Below, piece by piece: positions 40,279-49,460 of a DNA stretch of 64,000 nucleotides (positions are counted from its first letter, which is position 1; each line of letters begins with the position of its first letter). The stretch is from NCBI RefSeq assembly GCF_003234365.2, contig NZ_CP126260.1, positions 3,410,001 to 3,474,000 of the forward strand. Direction: 5' to 3'. This DNA is from Curtobacterium sp. MCJR17_020. GTDB taxonomy: Bacteria; Actinomycetota; Actinomycetes; Actinomycetales; Microbacteriaceae. The translations under genes were made by a program, and so were the position numbers. The notes under the pieces are model-generated. The model saw only the letters and a list, made by a program, of their open reading frames with translations. It had not been told where the DNA came from and made no database searches.

Positions 40279-40761
40279 TCAGGACGCGAGGACTTCGTCG
40301 AGGACGGTCGATGCCTTGTCCTCGTCGGTCTTCTCGGCCAGGGCCAGCTCGGAGATCAGGATCTGCCGTGCCTTGGCCAGCATCCGCTTCTCGCCCGCGG
40401 ACAGGCCGCGGTCCTGATCGCGTCGCCAGAGGTCGCGGACGACCTCGGAGACCTTGATGACGTCCCCGGAAGCGAGCTTCTCGAGGTTCGCCTTGTACCG
40501 GCGCGACCAGTTGGTGGGTTCTTCGGTGAACGGCGCCCGGAGGACCTCGAACACCTTGTCGAGCCCTTCCTTGCCGATCACGTCGCGGACTCCGACCAGG
40601 TCGACGTTGTCCGCCGGTACCTCGATCGTCAGGTCACCCTGCGTGACCCGCAGTTTCAGGTAGACCTTTTCCTCGCCCTTGATGACGCGCGTCTTGACTT
40701 CAGAGATGGTTGCCGCCCCGTGGTGGGGGTAGACGACGGTCTCGCCGACCTCGAATTGCAT
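40279..40761 (-). CDS. carD: CarD-type RNA polymerase-binding regulator
   Basis: CarD stabilises open promoter complexes, above all at rRNA promoters. The 160-residue protein has an N-terminal RNAP-beta-binding Tudor-like domain (1-53, [15 protein letters not shown]) and a helical DNA-binding domain containing the conserved Trp ([21 protein letters not shown]). The promoter has TAAACT at 40788-40793, and ggagcc precedes the ATG. Confidence 0.96.
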   Translation of the reverse strand: MQFEVGETVVYPHHGAATISEVKTRVIKGEEKVYLKLRVTQGDLTIEVPADNVDLVGVRDVIGKEGLDKVFEVLRAPFTEEPTNWSRRYKANLEKLASGDVIKVSEVVRDLWRRDQDRGLSAGEKRMLAKARQILISELALAEKTDEDKASTVLDEVLAS

Positions 40762-40899
40762 GTATCAGGCTCCGTTCCCAGACTTCCAGTTTACCACAAG
40801 GGGTGTTCGGGTAAGGGGACCCTCAGCACTGGGGGCGTCCCGGTGATCGCTAGGATGGACCGGGACCGTCCGGTCCTCATCGACTTACGGAGGAATCTC

Positions 40900-41436
40900 T
40901 TGCGAGCTCGGGTACTCGTGTCCGTCGCCGTTGCGGCAACCATCGCGCTGGGCGCCACCGGGTGCGAGTTCATGTCGCCTGCGCACACCGTCGACATCAA
41001 GCAGATCACCGACGGTGTGAACGTCTCGACCGGCAAGGTCGACGTGCGGAACGCCATCCTCATCTCGGACGACGGCGAGGGCGCGCGCTTCATCGGCACG
41101 CTGGTGAACAACTCCGACACCGACGGCATCACCGTGTCGGTCGAGATCGGTGGCGACACCGAGACCGTGCTGGTGCCGGCGAACTCGCACGTCGACCTGG
41201 CGAACGACTCGCAGCACGACACCCTCGACTTCGACAGCGCAGACGCCGAGCCCGGTTCGCTCGTCAAGGTGTACTTCTCGTACCCCGACGCCGAGGGCGT
41301 CTCGGCCAACGTGCCGGTGCTGACCACCTCGCAGGAGGAGTACGCCACCCTCGCGCCGACCTCGACCCCCGAGCCGTCCGGCCAGATCACGCTGCCGGTC
41401 GAGACCCCGTCGGCCACGCCGACGGACGGCGAGTAG
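40900..41436 (+). CDS. Putative lipoprotein
   Basis: The 178-residue secreted protein has a lipobox-type signal peptide (cleaved before the Cys in GATGCEFM, about residue 22), followed by a single beta-rich domain (about 30-150) and a Pro/Thr tail. It starts at TTG 40900 because ggaggaatctc directly precedes it and the signal peptide begins there. The function is unknown. TAGGAT about 45 bp upstream is the likely -10 box. It is divergent from carD. Confidence 0.8.
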   Translation: MRARVLVSVAVAATIALGATGCEFMSPAHTVDIKQITDGVNVSTGKVDVRNAILISDDGEGARFIGTLVNNSDTDGITVSVEIGGDTETVLVPANSHVDLANDSQHDTLDFDSADAEPGSLVKVYFSYPDAEGVSANVPVLTTSQEEYATLAPTSTPEPSGQITLPVETPSATPTDGE

Positions 41437-41485
41437 CCGCTCCGCGCACGCGCCACCGTCGCAGCGCGCAAGCGCCACGCTTCGC

Positions 41486-41533
41486 ACGGGAGGACCGGTG
41501 CTGGTCCCAGGGACCCGCACCGGGCCTCCTGTC
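41486..41533. terminator. Dispersed hairpin family, copy D, between convergent genes
   Basis: acgggagg and ccggtgc (41486-41501) pair with gcaccgggcctcctgtccg (41516-41534) around an inner ggtccc/gggacc stem. It separates the lipoprotein gene from regX3. Confidence 0.55.
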
Positions 41534-41541
41534 CGTCCGTC

Positions 41542-42222
41542 TCAGGCCTCGATGCGGTACCCGAGACCGCGGACCGTCACCAGGATCTCCGGGGTCGACG
41601 GAACGCGCTCGATCTTCGAGCGGATGCGCTTGATGTGCACGTCGAGCGTCTTGGTGTCGCCGAAGTAGTCGGAGCCCCACACCCGGTCGATGAGCTGCCC
41701 ACGGGTGAGCACCCGGCCGGCGTTCCGGAGCAGCAGCTCGAGCAGCTCGAACTCCTTGAGCGGCATCGCCGTCTCCGACCCGTCCACCGACACCGTGTGC
41801 CGCTCGACGTCCATCCGGATGCCCCCGACCTGCAGGATCCCGCTGTCCGCCGGGTCGTCCTCGGTGCGGCGGCGCAGGACGGCACGGATGCGGGCCAGCA
41901 GCTCGCGCGTCGAGTACGGCTTCGTCACGTAGTCGTCCGCGCCGAGCTCGAGCCCGACGACGATGTCGACCTCGGAGTCCTTCGCCGTCAGCATGATGAT
42001 CGGTGCGTTCGACCGGGTCCGGATCTGGCGGCACACCTCGGTGCCGGAGAGCCCCGGCAGCATGAGGTCGAGGAGCACCAGGTCCGGGTTCTCCGAGTCG
42101 AACTTCGACAGCGCGGTCACGCCGTCGGCCGCGACGGAGGTCTCGTACCCCTCGCGCTGCAGCAGGAACTCCAGGGGCTCGCTCAGGGCCGGCTCGTCGT
42201 CGACGATGAGGATCTTGGTCAC
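41542..42222 (-). CDS. regX3: RegX3-type response regulator (phosphate two-component system)
   Basis: This is a 226-residue OmpR-family regulator: receiver with Asp8, Asp9 and phosphoacceptor Asp52, and a winged-helix domain ending RIRSKIERVPSTPEILVTVRGLGYRIEA. The pairing with a SenX3-type kinase (4-bp overlap) and with phoU next door marks it as the phosphate-limitation regulator. Confidence 0.93.
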   Translation of the reverse strand: MTKILIVDDEPALSEPLEFLLQREGYETSVAADGVTALSKFDSENPDLVLLDLMLPGLSGTEVCRQIRTRSNAPIIMLTAKDSEVDIVVGLELGADDYVTKPYSTRELLARIRAVLRRRTEDDPADSGILQVGGIRMDVERHTVSVDGSETAMPLKEFELLELLLRNAGRVLTRGQLIDRVWGSDYFGDTKTLDVHIKRIRSKIERVPSTPEILVTVRGLGYRIEA

Positions 42223-43385
42223 GATGGCTGCTCTTCCAGTTGCTCTTCGAGTGCGGTGGTCAGTTCGGTGTCCGCCTCGGGCAGGCGGATGGTGAAGGTC
42301 GAGCCCTTGCCGGGCTGCGACCAGACGCGGACGTCGCCGCCGTGGTTGCCGACGACGTGCTTGACGATGGCGAGCCCCAGGCCGGTGCCGCCGGTGGCGC
42401 GCGACCGGGCGGGGTCGACGCGGTAGAAGCGTTCGAACACCCGGTCGAGGTCGGCCTCGGGGATGCCGACGCCCTGGTCGGTGATCGCGATCTCGACGAA
42501 GCCCTTCGCGGACCGGACGCCGACGCCGACGCGGGTGCCGTCGGGCGAGTACTTCACCGCGTTGGCGATGAGGTTCGAGACGGCGACCTGCAGCAGACCC
42601 GGGTCGCCCATCACCCGGAGCTTCGACTTCTTCGCCCGGATGATCTCGATCGAACGGGCGCGCGCGACGACCTCGTTCGCGTCGACCGCGGCCTGCACGA
42701 TCTTGTCGACACCGGTCTCCTCGCTGTTCTCCAACGCGTCGACCGACTGCAGCCGGGACAGCTCGATGATGTCCTTCGTCAGGGCGCCGAGCCGCTCGGA
42801 CTCGGTGATGAGCTGCGCCGCGAACTTCTTGACGTGCTCCGGGTCGTCGGCCGCGATCACGAGCGTCTCGGACAGCAGGCCGATGGCGCCGATCGGGGTC
42901 TTCAGCTCGTGCGAGATGTTGGCGACGAAGTCACGGCGCACCTCGTCGATGCGCCGGCTCTCGGTCAGGTCGTCGGCCGTGATGAGCACGTACCGGTTGC
43001 CGAGCTGCGCGGCGCGGAAGCTGAGGTAGCCGATGAGCTCCCCGTGCCGTCCGCGCGGGAGCTCGAGGTCCTCCGCCCCCATCTCGCCGCTCTTGCGCAC
43101 CCGGTCGACCAGGTCGAGCAGCTCCTGGTGCACGAGCCGGCGCCGCACGACGAGCCCGACGGTCAGTGCCTGGGGCGATGCGGCCACGACCGTGTTCGAC
43201 GGGTCGATGACCACCGCCGGGTTGTGCATCGTCGCGATCACCGCTGCGACGCCGTCCGGCAGGGTGCGTTCCGCCACGTCGGCAGCACGTGCCGTGCGCT
43301 CGGCGGTGATGATCAGCACCACGACGCCCGCGCCGAAGACCCCGCCGAGGAGCATCGACAGTGGCACGAGCCACGCGTTGTCCAT
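42219..43385 (-). CDS. senX3: SenX3-type sensor histidine kinase
   Basis: The 388-residue kinase has one N-terminal membrane helix pair region (about 5-28), a PAS-like domain (about 50-130), HisKA with His near 158 (FVANISHELKTPIGAIG), and HATPase with NLIANAVKYS, DQGVGI and GTGLGLAIV. It is leaderless (TACACT 6 bases before the ATG). Upstream lie PHO-box repeats shared with divergent phoU. Confidence 0.93.
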   Translation of the reverse strand: MDNAWLVPLSMLLGGVFGAGVVVLIITAERTARAADVAERTLPDGVAAVIATMHNPAVVIDPSNTVVAASPQALTVGLVVRRRLVHQELLDLVDRVRKSGEMGAEDLELPRGRHGELIGYLSFRAAQLGNRYVLITADDLTESRRIDEVRRDFVANISHELKTPIGAIGLLSETLVIAADDPEHVKKFAAQLITESERLGALTKDIIELSRLQSVDALENSEETGVDKIVQAAVDANEVVARARSIEIIRAKKSKLRVMGDPGLLQVAVSNLIANAVKYSPDGTRVGVGVRSAKGFVEIAITDQGVGIPEADLDRVFERFYRVDPARSRATGGTGLGLAIVKHVVGNHGGDVRVWSQPGKGSTFTIRLPEADTELTTALEEQLEEQPS

Positions 43386-43424
43386 GTCGCCAGTGTAGGG
43401 ATGGTCATGCGGGGTTCCGGTACC

Positions 43425-43490
43425 GTTCACCCGCCTCGGAAGGCCGGATCGCGAAGCGTTCAGCCCCACGTCACCGTTCGTTCACCTGGG
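43425..43490. promoter_or_regulatory. PHO-box repeats between senX3 and phoU
   Basis: Three adjacent 11-bp units start GTTCAGC (43458), CGTCACC (43469) and GTTCACC (43480), plus a further GTTCACC at 43425. This fits the 11-bp direct repeats bound by PhoP/RegX3-type regulators, so both genes are probably induced under phosphate limitation. Confidence 0.65.
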
Positions 43491-43531
43491 CTGACGACAC
43501 TCGTCCGGTACGCAGAGAGAGGTACTCCCCC

Positions 43532-44200
43532 ATGCGCGAAGTCTTCCAGCAGGAACTCCAGGACGTCCAGGAGCGACTGACCGAGATCGCAGGACTCGTC
43601 GAGTCCGCCATCACCCGGGCCACCCAGGCCTTCAGCGACTCCGACGTCGCCCTCGCCGAGGAGGTGATCGCCGACGACCAGAAGATCGACGAGGCCGCCA
43701 ACAGCCTCGACGAGATCGCCATCGACATCCTGGCCCGCCAGGCACCGGTCGCCCGCGACCTGCGCGTCGTCGTCACCGCCCTGCGCGTGAGCTCCTCGCT
43801 CGAGCGCATGGGCGACATGGCCGAGCACATCGCCCAGCTCGCCCGCCAGCGCTTCCCCGAGAAGGTCGTGCCGAAGGGCCTCCGCGGCACCTTCAAGGAG
43901 ATGGGCAAGCACGACGTCGCGATGTCGCAGAAGCTCACGCGACTGCTCGCAACCGAGGACATCGCCCTGGCGGCGGAGATCCGCGACGAGGACGACGCCG
44001 TCGACGAACTGCACGCCAGCGTGTTCGACTTCGTGCTCGGCGAGGCGTGGAAGGGCGGGCCGATCGACACGGTCGACGCCACCCTGGCTTCCCGCTACCA
44101 CGAGCGCTTCGCCGACCACGCGGTGTCGATCGCCAAGAAGGTCGAGTACCTGGCGACCGGCGACTGGACCGGCGCGTCCACCTCGACCGCCGCGGTCTGA
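43532..44200 (+). CDS. phoU: Phosphate signalling protein PhoU
   Basis: The 222-residue all-helical protein is a double PhoU repeat (three-helix bundles about 1-110 and 115-215) with metal-binding (D/E)xxxD motifs such as DEAANSLDE and DDAVDELHA. PhoU mediates inhibition of the phosphate kinase when phosphate is plentiful, together with the Pst transporter. It is divergent from senX3. Confidence 0.93.
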   Translation: MREVFQQELQDVQERLTEIAGLVESAITRATQAFSDSDVALAEEVIADDQKIDEAANSLDEIAIDILARQAPVARDLRVVVTALRVSSSLERMGDMAEHIAQLARQRFPEKVVPKGLRGTFKEMGKHDVAMSQKLTRLLATEDIALAAEIRDEDDAVDELHASVFDFVLGEAWKGGPIDTVDATLASRYHERFADHAVSIAKKVEYLATGDWTGASTSTAAV

Positions 44201-44255
44201 CCCGGTTCGGTCCGGTCGGGACGCTCGGGCCGCTCGGTTCTGCGAGGATCGTGCC

Positions 44256-44795
44256 ATGGCTCAGGTCGCGATCATCGTCAACGGCATGCCCGGTTCCGGC
44301 AAGAGCACGATCGGCACGGCGCTGGCCGAGGTGCTCGGCTGCCCGTTCCTGTCGAAGGACCGGATCAAGGAGCCCCTCGCCGACATCGTCGGGCCGATGA
44401 TCGCGTCGCGTCCGCTCGGTGGCATCGCGATGGACACCGTGTGGGCGATGGCCGGCGCGGTCGAGAACGGCGTCGTCCTGGACGCGGTCTGGGTCACGCC
44501 GGAGAGCCGGGACTTCCTCACCGCCGGGCTCCTGACGGCCGGTTCACCCCGTGCCGTCGAGGTCTGGTGCCACGTCGACCGCGCGACCGCCGACGAACGT
44601 CTGCGTGATCGCTACGAGCCGGACGCTCCGCTCCGGCACGAGGTCCACGGCGACCTGGCGTCGATCATCGACACCTGGGACACCCTCGGTCCCACCGCGG
44701 GACCGACCGGGCTGCTCCCCGTCGTGCGAGTCGACACGACGAAGCCCTACGACGTCGGTGCCCTCGTGCAGGAGATCGCGTCGCACTTCGTCTGA
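44256..44795 (+). CDS. P-loop kinase/ATPase
   Basis: This is a 179-residue single P-loop domain: Walker A GMPGSGKST (10-18), then LSKDRIKEPLAD as in small-molecule kinases (compare zeta-toxin- and chloramphenicol-phosphotransferase-like enzymes). A phosphotransferase on a small substrate is likely; the substrate is unknown. It is leaderless: GAGGAT lies 6 bases before the ATG. Confidence 0.75.
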   Translation: MAQVAIIVNGMPGSGKSTIGTALAEVLGCPFLSKDRIKEPLADIVGPMIASRPLGGIAMDTVWAMAGAVENGVVLDAVWVTPESRDFLTAGLLTAGSPRAVEVWCHVDRATADERLRDRYEPDAPLRHEVHGDLASIIDTWDTLGPTAGPTGLLPVVRVDTTKPYDVGALVQEIASHFV

Positions 44796-44806
44796 CCGGC
44801 CGAACG

Positions 44807-44843
44807 ACGAACGCCCCGCCCGGAGACCGGACGGGGCGTTCGT
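44807..44843. terminator. Bidirectional terminator, P-loop gene / gpmA
   Basis: acgaacgccccg (44807-44818) pairs with cggggcgttcgt (44832-44843) between convergent genes. Confidence 0.8.
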
Positions 44844-44853
44844 GTGTGCGGTG

Positions 44854-45600
44854 CTACTTCTTGGCGCCCTGGGCGGCCACGGCGGCAGCGCCGGCGGCAG
44901 CGGCCTCGGGGTCGAGGTAGTACGCCGGCTTCGTCGGCCGGAAGTCGTCGTCGAGCTCGTACACCAGCGGGATGCCCGTCGGGATGTTCAGCCCGGCGAT
45001 GTCGTCGTCGGAGATGTCGTCGAGGTGCTTGACGAGCGCGCGGAGCGAGTTGCCGTGGGCGGTGACCAGCACGGTCTTGCCCTCGCCCAGGTCCTTCGTG
45101 ATGTCCGACTCCCAGTAGGGGAGCAGTCGGTCGATCACGAGCTTGAGCGACTCGGTGCGCGGCAGCTGGTCGCCGAGTTCGGCGTAGCGGCGGTCGCCGG
45201 CCTGCGACCACTCGGCGCCGTCGGCGATGGGGGGCGGCGGGACGTCGAACGACCGGCGCCACTCCATGAACTGCTGCTCGCCGTACTCGGCCAGCGTCTG
45301 GGCCTTGTCCTTGCCCTGCAGGTCGCCGTAGTGGCGTTCGTTGAGGCGCCAGTCACGCTTGACCGGCAGCCAGGCGAGGTCGGCCTGGAGCAGCGCGATG
45401 TCGGCCGTCTGGATCGCGCGGGTGAGGAGCGAGGTGTACAGGACGTCGGGGACGATGCCCGATTCGGCGATGAGGTCGCCGGCGCGCTTCGCCTCCTTCT
45501 CGCCCAGCTCGCTGAGCCGGACGTCGACCCAACCGGTGAACAGGTTCTTCTGGTTCCAGTCACTGTTTCCGTGACGGAGCAGGACGAGCGTGGAGGTCAT
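44854..45600 (-). CDS. gpmA: 2,3-bisphosphoglycerate-dependent phosphoglycerate mutase
   Basis: This glycolytic enzyme interconverts 3- and 2-phosphoglycerate. The 248-residue protein has the phosphohistidine His10 ([10 protein letters not shown]), the loop [15 protein letters not shown], and the second His in [12 protein letters not shown]. It has an Ala-rich C-terminal tail. Confidence 0.95.
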   Translation of the reverse strand: MTSTLVLLRHGNSDWNQKNLFTGWVDVRLSELGEKEAKRAGDLIAESGIVPDVLYTSLLTRAIQTADIALLQADLAWLPVKRDWRLNERHYGDLQGKDKAQTLAEYGEQQFMEWRRSFDVPPPPIADGAEWSQAGDRRYAELGDQLPRTESLKLVIDRLLPYWESDITKDLGEGKTVLVTAHGNSLRALVKHLDDISDDDIAGLNIPTGIPLVYELDDDFRPTKPAYYLDPEAAAAGAAAVAAQGAKK

Positions 45601-45645
45601 GCTGCCGAGTCTACCGAGCGTCGGCAGGCCCGTACCCTTGACGTC

Positions 45646-46422
45646 ATGCCCATCGGGAACGTGACGCGCGGGACGACCGGGTACAACCGGCTCCGCCGTG
45701 TCGACCGGTGGATCGCATCGCTGCCGGCCCTCCGCAAGGCCGACGACCCGCTGGTCGCCGACGTCGGGTACGGGGCCTCGCCGACGACGACGCTCGAGCT
45801 GCGCGACCGTTTGGCACTGGTGCGTCCGGACGTCGAGGTGACCGGCATCGAGATCGAACCGGCACGCGTGACGTTCGCGAACGCGGGCACCCGCGACGGC
45901 GTAACGTTCCGGCTCGGTGGCTTCGAGACGCCCACGCCCGGGCAGCGCCGACCCGCCGTGATCCGGGCGTTCAACGTGCTGCGGCAGTACGACGAGTCCG
46001 CGGTGGTGGCGTCGTGGCGGATCATGCAGGACCGACTGCAGCCCGGCGGCGCGCTGGTCGAGGGGACGTGCAACGAGGTCGGGCGGGTGGCCTCGTGGGT
46101 GACGCTCGACGAGCACGCACCGGTGTCGTTCACGGTGTCGCTGCGGCTCGCCGGACTCGACGTGCCGTCGATCGTCGCCGAACGGCTGCCGAAGGCGCTC
46201 ATCCACCGGAACGTGCCTGGTGAGCGGGTGCACGCGTTCCTACGCGACCTCGACCTGTCGTGGGCGATCGCGGCGCCGCTCGGCACGTACGGGCCCCGGC
46301 AGCGGTGGATCGCCACGGTGCGCGGGATGCGTGACCGCGGGTGGCCGGTGCTGCACGGGGTGACGCGCTGGCGGCTCGGTGAGCTCAGCGTGCCGTGGTC
46401 CGCGGTCGAGCCCGCCACCTGA
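45646..46422 (+). CDS. SAM-dependent methyltransferase-like protein
   Basis: The 258-residue protein has a class I methyltransferase fold: the cofactor loop [14 protein letters not shown] (G-x-G type), acidic residue in [10 protein letters not shown], then FNVLRQYDE and [14 protein letters not shown]. It lacks a known substrate domain. It is leaderless (TACCCT, 7 bases). It is divergent from gpmA. Confidence 0.78.
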   Translation: MPIGNVTRGTTGYNRLRRVDRWIASLPALRKADDPLVADVGYGASPTTTLELRDRLALVRPDVEVTGIEIEPARVTFANAGTRDGVTFRLGGFETPTPGQRRPAVIRAFNVLRQYDESAVVASWRIMQDRLQPGGALVEGTCNEVGRVASWVTLDEHAPVSFTVSLRLAGLDVPSIVAERLPKALIHRNVPGERVHAFLRDLDLSWAIAAPLGTYGPRQRWIATVRGMRDRGWPVLHGVTRWRLGELSVPWSAVEPAT

Positions 46423-46440
46423 GGGGCGAGTCTCGCGCGC

Positions 46441-46480
46441 AGCGACTGCTCTCGCGCTCCGGGGCCCGAGAGGTGTCGCT
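46441..46480. terminator. Hairpin flanked by direct repeats, between convergent genes
   Basis: agcgac..ctctcg (46441-46454) pairs with cgagag..gtcgct (46467-46480). cgagtctcgcgc flanks it on both sides (46427 and 46486). Confidence 0.6.
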
Positions 46481-46519
46481 CAGGCCGAGTCTCGCGCCAG
46501 CATCGACCCGAGACGGCGG

Positions 46520-47614
46520 CTAGGACCGCTTGACGGCTCCGAGCCGGGGCAGCCGCGGGACGTTCGCCGTGGCGCCGGCCTCCGGCGGGACGATGGTCTC
46601 CTGCGCCGCCGTCACCACGACGTCGTCGGCGGTGAGGGTCAGCGTCGCGGTGGGGTCGAGCGAGCGCTTGACCACGGCCAGCCCGATCGGGCCGAGCTCG
46701 TGGTGGACCGCCGAGGCCGACAGGCGCCCGACTTCCTTGTCGCCGAGCATCACGGGAGTCCCCGGAGCCGGCAGCACGGCGTCGGAGCCGTCGAGGTGCA
46801 GCTGCACGACACGACGCGGCGGGTGCCCGAGGTTGTGCACCTTCGCGACGGTCTCCTGCCCGCGGTAGCAGCCCTTCGTCAGGTGCACGGCGGAGCGGAG
46901 CCAGTCGAGCTCGTGCGGGATGGTGCGCTCGTCGGCGTCGGACAGCGTCGGACGCCAGGCGGCGATCCGCAGCGCCTCGTACGCGAGCAGCCCCGCGACG
47001 GGTTCGTCCGACGCAGCGATCGCGGCCGAGGTGCCGGGCGTGACCACGGCGATGCGGAGGGTCCAGTCGGAGCCGGGATGGGCCTCCTGGGCGGCGTAGC
47101 TCCACCCACCGGGCGTGACGGCCGCCCACGGGTCGACCCACTCGACGACGGGCGGGTCCGGCAGGACGGTCGACGCGAACGGGGCGGCCTCGCCGAACCA
47201 GCCGAGGGTCGCGAAGTCGGCCGAACGGTCGGCGACCTCGACCCGGAGCATGAAGCGCATCGAGTCGAGCCAGGCGGCGAGCGGTGCCGCGTCCTGGGGC
47301 TCGGTGAGGAGCCACACGACCGCACCGTCGTCGACCACGCGGGCGGCGTGCTCGACCCGGCCGGACTGGTCGAGCACGAGAGTCTCGGTGCTGACACCGG
47401 TCGGCAGACCGGTCAGCTGCTGCGAGGTGATCGAGTTGAGCCACGACAGACGGTCCGGGCCGGAGACGGTGACGACACCGAGACCGAGACCGACGACCGC
47501 GCGGCCACGGGCCAGCAGCCGCTGCTCACCCAGGGGGTTGCCGAAGTGTGCTGCGGGCGCGCCCGGCGCATCTGATGCCGCGACGAACCCGTCGCGCACC
47601 ACGAACGCCGACAT
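46520..47614 (-). CDS. ygfZ: YgfZ/CAF17-type folate-binding protein
   Basis: This GcvT-like, tetrahydrofolate-binding protein helps some Fe-S enzymes mature or be repaired. The 364-residue protein has the diagnostic KGCYRGQE motif with the key Cys in its C-terminal half, and the GcvT N domain before it (SWLNSITSQQLTGL). It overlaps the FABP gene start (ATGA), so the two are coupled. Confidence 0.9.
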   Translation of the reverse strand: MSAFVVRDGFVAASDAPGAPAAHFGNPLGEQRLLARGRAVVGLGLGVVTVSGPDRLSWLNSITSQQLTGLPTGVSTETLVLDQSGRVEHAARVVDDGAVVWLLTEPQDAAPLAAWLDSMRFMLRVEVADRSADFATLGWFGEAAPFASTVLPDPPVVEWVDPWAAVTPGGWSYAAQEAHPGSDWTLRIAVVTPGTSAAIAASDEPVAGLLAYEALRIAAWRPTLSDADERTIPHELDWLRSAVHLTKGCYRGQETVAKVHNLGHPPRRVVQLHLDGSDAVLPAPGTPVMLGDKEVGRLSASAVHHELGPIGLAVVKRSLDPTATLTLTADDVVVTAAQETIVPPEAGATANVPRLPRLGAVKRS

Positions 47615-48216
47615 CAGTCGACCTTCGCGAGCTGCCCCGAGGCGTGCGAGGTGAGTTCGCGACCGAGCGCCGCGATGTCCCACGCCCAGAACAACTTGCC
47701 CTCGACCAGGCCGTACAGGCGGGTCGCGGCGGAGTAGTCCTTCGCGTTCGGCGAGCGCATCACGGCGTCGGTGGCCAGATCGATCCGCCCCTTGAGCACA
47801 CGGCCGACGTAGAGCTCGTTGACGCCCGTCGGGTGCACGATCGCGGCTTCGACGTCGAAGCCGTCGGTGGTGTTGCGCAGCGCCTCGACGCTCTCGACGG
47901 TGCTGAACGGCGTCGGCCCCTCGCCCAGGAGCATCGCGGGGCCACGGTCACCGGGTTCGGTCGGACGGTCGATCCGCCAGTAGCCCATCTCGGCGGCGAG
48001 CGGGGTGTGGTCGTCGTCGAGCAGCCAGGTGGTGGATGAGTAGTTGAGGTACGGCAGGCCGTCGTGGCTGAAGCTCACGCGCTGGCCGAACTCGTAGGTG
48101 CGGGGCGCTTCTTCGTCACCGACGGGGTACTCCACGACGCCGGTGCCTTCCCAGACGCCGACGAGCCACGACAACGGGACCAGTTCGGGCGCCAGGCCCT
48201 CGGGGAGCTCGATCAA
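47614..48216 (-). CDS. FABP-like/nitrobindin heme-binding protein
   Basis: The 200-residue protein is a 10-stranded beta-barrel of the nitrobindin (THAP4-like) type: the GVWEGTG motif (about 20-26) and a C-terminal heme-ligand His candidate (ELTSHASGQL). Family members bind ferric heme and act on nitrogen oxides. It starts at TTG 48216, whose TTGA overlaps the stop of the 38-codon gene upstream, so translation is coupled. Confidence 0.88.
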   Translation of the reverse strand: MIELPEGLAPELVPLSWLVGVWEGTGVVEYPVGDEEAPRTYEFGQRVSFSHDGLPYLNYSSTTWLLDDDHTPLAAEMGYWRIDRPTEPGDRGPAMLLGEGPTPFSTVESVEALRNTTDGFDVEAAIVHPTGVNELYVGRVLKGRIDLATDAVMRSPNAKDYSAATRLYGLVEGKLFWAWDIAALGRELTSHASGQLAKVD

Positions 48217-48329
48217 CGCTGACCCTTGAACAGCTTCACGACGACGACGACCGAGATGAACGCGATCGCGAGCGACGCCAGACCGAGGAGGCCCACGTAG
48301 AACAGCTCGAGCGCAAGCAGCGAATCCAT
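48213..48329 (-). CDS. 38-residue single-helix membrane peptide
   Basis: A short gene with ATG at 48329 encodes a peptide with one membrane helix (about 8-31, ELFYVGLLGLASLAIAFIS) and a basic end KLFKGQR. It overlaps the nitrobindin gene by 4 bp (TTGA), which supports both. The function is unknown; it might anchor or modulate its neighbour. Confidence 0.7.
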   Translation of the reverse strand: MDSLLALELFYVGLLGLASLAIAFISVVVVVKLFKGQR

Positions 48330-48353
48330 GCCCTGGAGTCTACGCGGCTCGGC

Positions 48354-48647
48354 TCAACGCGCCAGGAGCACCACCGCGGTGACGAGGACCACGACGAAGG
48401 CACCGGACGACGCGATGCTGATCCGTTCGACCAGCCCGTCCTTCGTCGCGGTGATGAGCTGGAGCACGAAGCTCACCATCACGCAGGCGACGAACACGAG
48501 CAGCAGCCAGGCGAAGGCGTCGCGCTCGGCGAGCGCCAGGACGAGCACCGCCCCGGCGACGCTGAGGATCCAGACCGGCAGGACGGACGTCAGCTTGAGG
48601 CGCCGCTGGTCGGTGGGCTGCACTGGCTGGGTCACGCGTTCCATCAT
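48354..48647 (-). CDS. Small membrane protein (97 aa)
   Basis: I see three helices (about 24-41, 46-67, 76-97) and a polar N terminus. The family is unrecognised. The start is uncertain (ATG 48647; GTG 48659 is possible). It is divergent from the GlnR-like regulator. Confidence 0.7.
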   Translation of the reverse strand: MMERVTQPVQPTDQRRLKLTSVLPVWILSVAGAVLVLALAERDAFAWLLLVFVACVMVSFVLQLITATKDGLVERISIASSGAFVVVLVTAVVLLAR

Positions 48648-48776
48648 GACAGGGGTCACGCCCGGCGCGCTTGCGGGTTGTGGGTTGCGGCTTCACGCGC
48701 AAACCGTCCGGCCGGATGAGGACTTCCCGAGCATCACTAGGATGTGTCCACGACGTCATCCACCTGCGGAGGTCCT

Positions 48777-49460
48777 GTGGCACAGCTCCTGGTACTCACC
48801 TCGACCGCGCCCGGCGACGTCCTGCCGAGCCTCGGTCTCCTGAGCCACAGGATCCGTCACGTGCCGGCCGAGGCCGCACAGCTGGTCAACGCGCCGCAGA
48901 GCGACCTGATGTTCGTGGACGCCCGCACCGACCTGGTCAGCGCGAAGGCCCTGTGCAAGATCCTCGCCTCGTCCGGCTCGACGACGCCCATCGTGCTCGT
49001 GGTCACCGAGGGCGGGCTCACCGCCGTCAACAGTGACTGGAACGTCGACGACGTGGTGCTCGAGAGCGCGGGCCCGGCCGAGATCGACGCGCGCATCCGC
49101 CTGTCCGCGGGCCGTGCGGCCAAGGGGCAGTCCAGCTCGAAGATCCAGGCATCGGGTGTCGTCATCGACGAGGCCAGCTACTCGGCGAAGGTCCGCGGCC
49201 GACCGCTCGACCTGACGTTCAAGGAGTTCGAGCTCCTCCGGTTCTTCGCCACGCACCCGTCCCGGGTCTTCACGCGCGAGCAGCTGCTCAGCGAGGTCTG
49301 GGGCTACGACTACTTCGGCGGCACCCGCACGGTCGACGTGCACGTCCGACGTCTCCGCGCCAAGCTCGGCGACCTCGAGTCGCTCATCGGCACGGTCCGC
49401 AACGTCGGGTACCGCTTCAACGTCTACGACGACGAGGCCGAGCGCCTGATGGGCCAGTAG
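48777..49460 (+). CDS. glnR: GlnR-type orphan response regulator
   Basis: The 227-residue protein is like mycobacterial GlnR: atypical receiver (1-120) with Asp48 in FVDARTD but no Asp-Asp pair at its N terminus, so phosphorylation control is probably absent, then a winged-helix domain ending [24 protein letters not shown]. No kinase is adjacent. GlnR controls nitrogen assimilation. GTG 48777 follows ggaggtcct. Confidence 0.88.
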   Translation: MAQLLVLTSTAPGDVLPSLGLLSHRIRHVPAEAAQLVNAPQSDLMFVDARTDLVSAKALCKILASSGSTTPIVLVVTEGGLTAVNSDWNVDDVVLESAGPAEIDARIRLSAGRAAKGQSSSKIQASGVVIDEASYSAKVRGRPLDLTFKEFELLRFFATHPSRVFTREQLLSEVWGYDYFGGTRTVDVHVRRLRAKLGDLESLIGTVRNVGYRFNVYDDEAERLMGQ

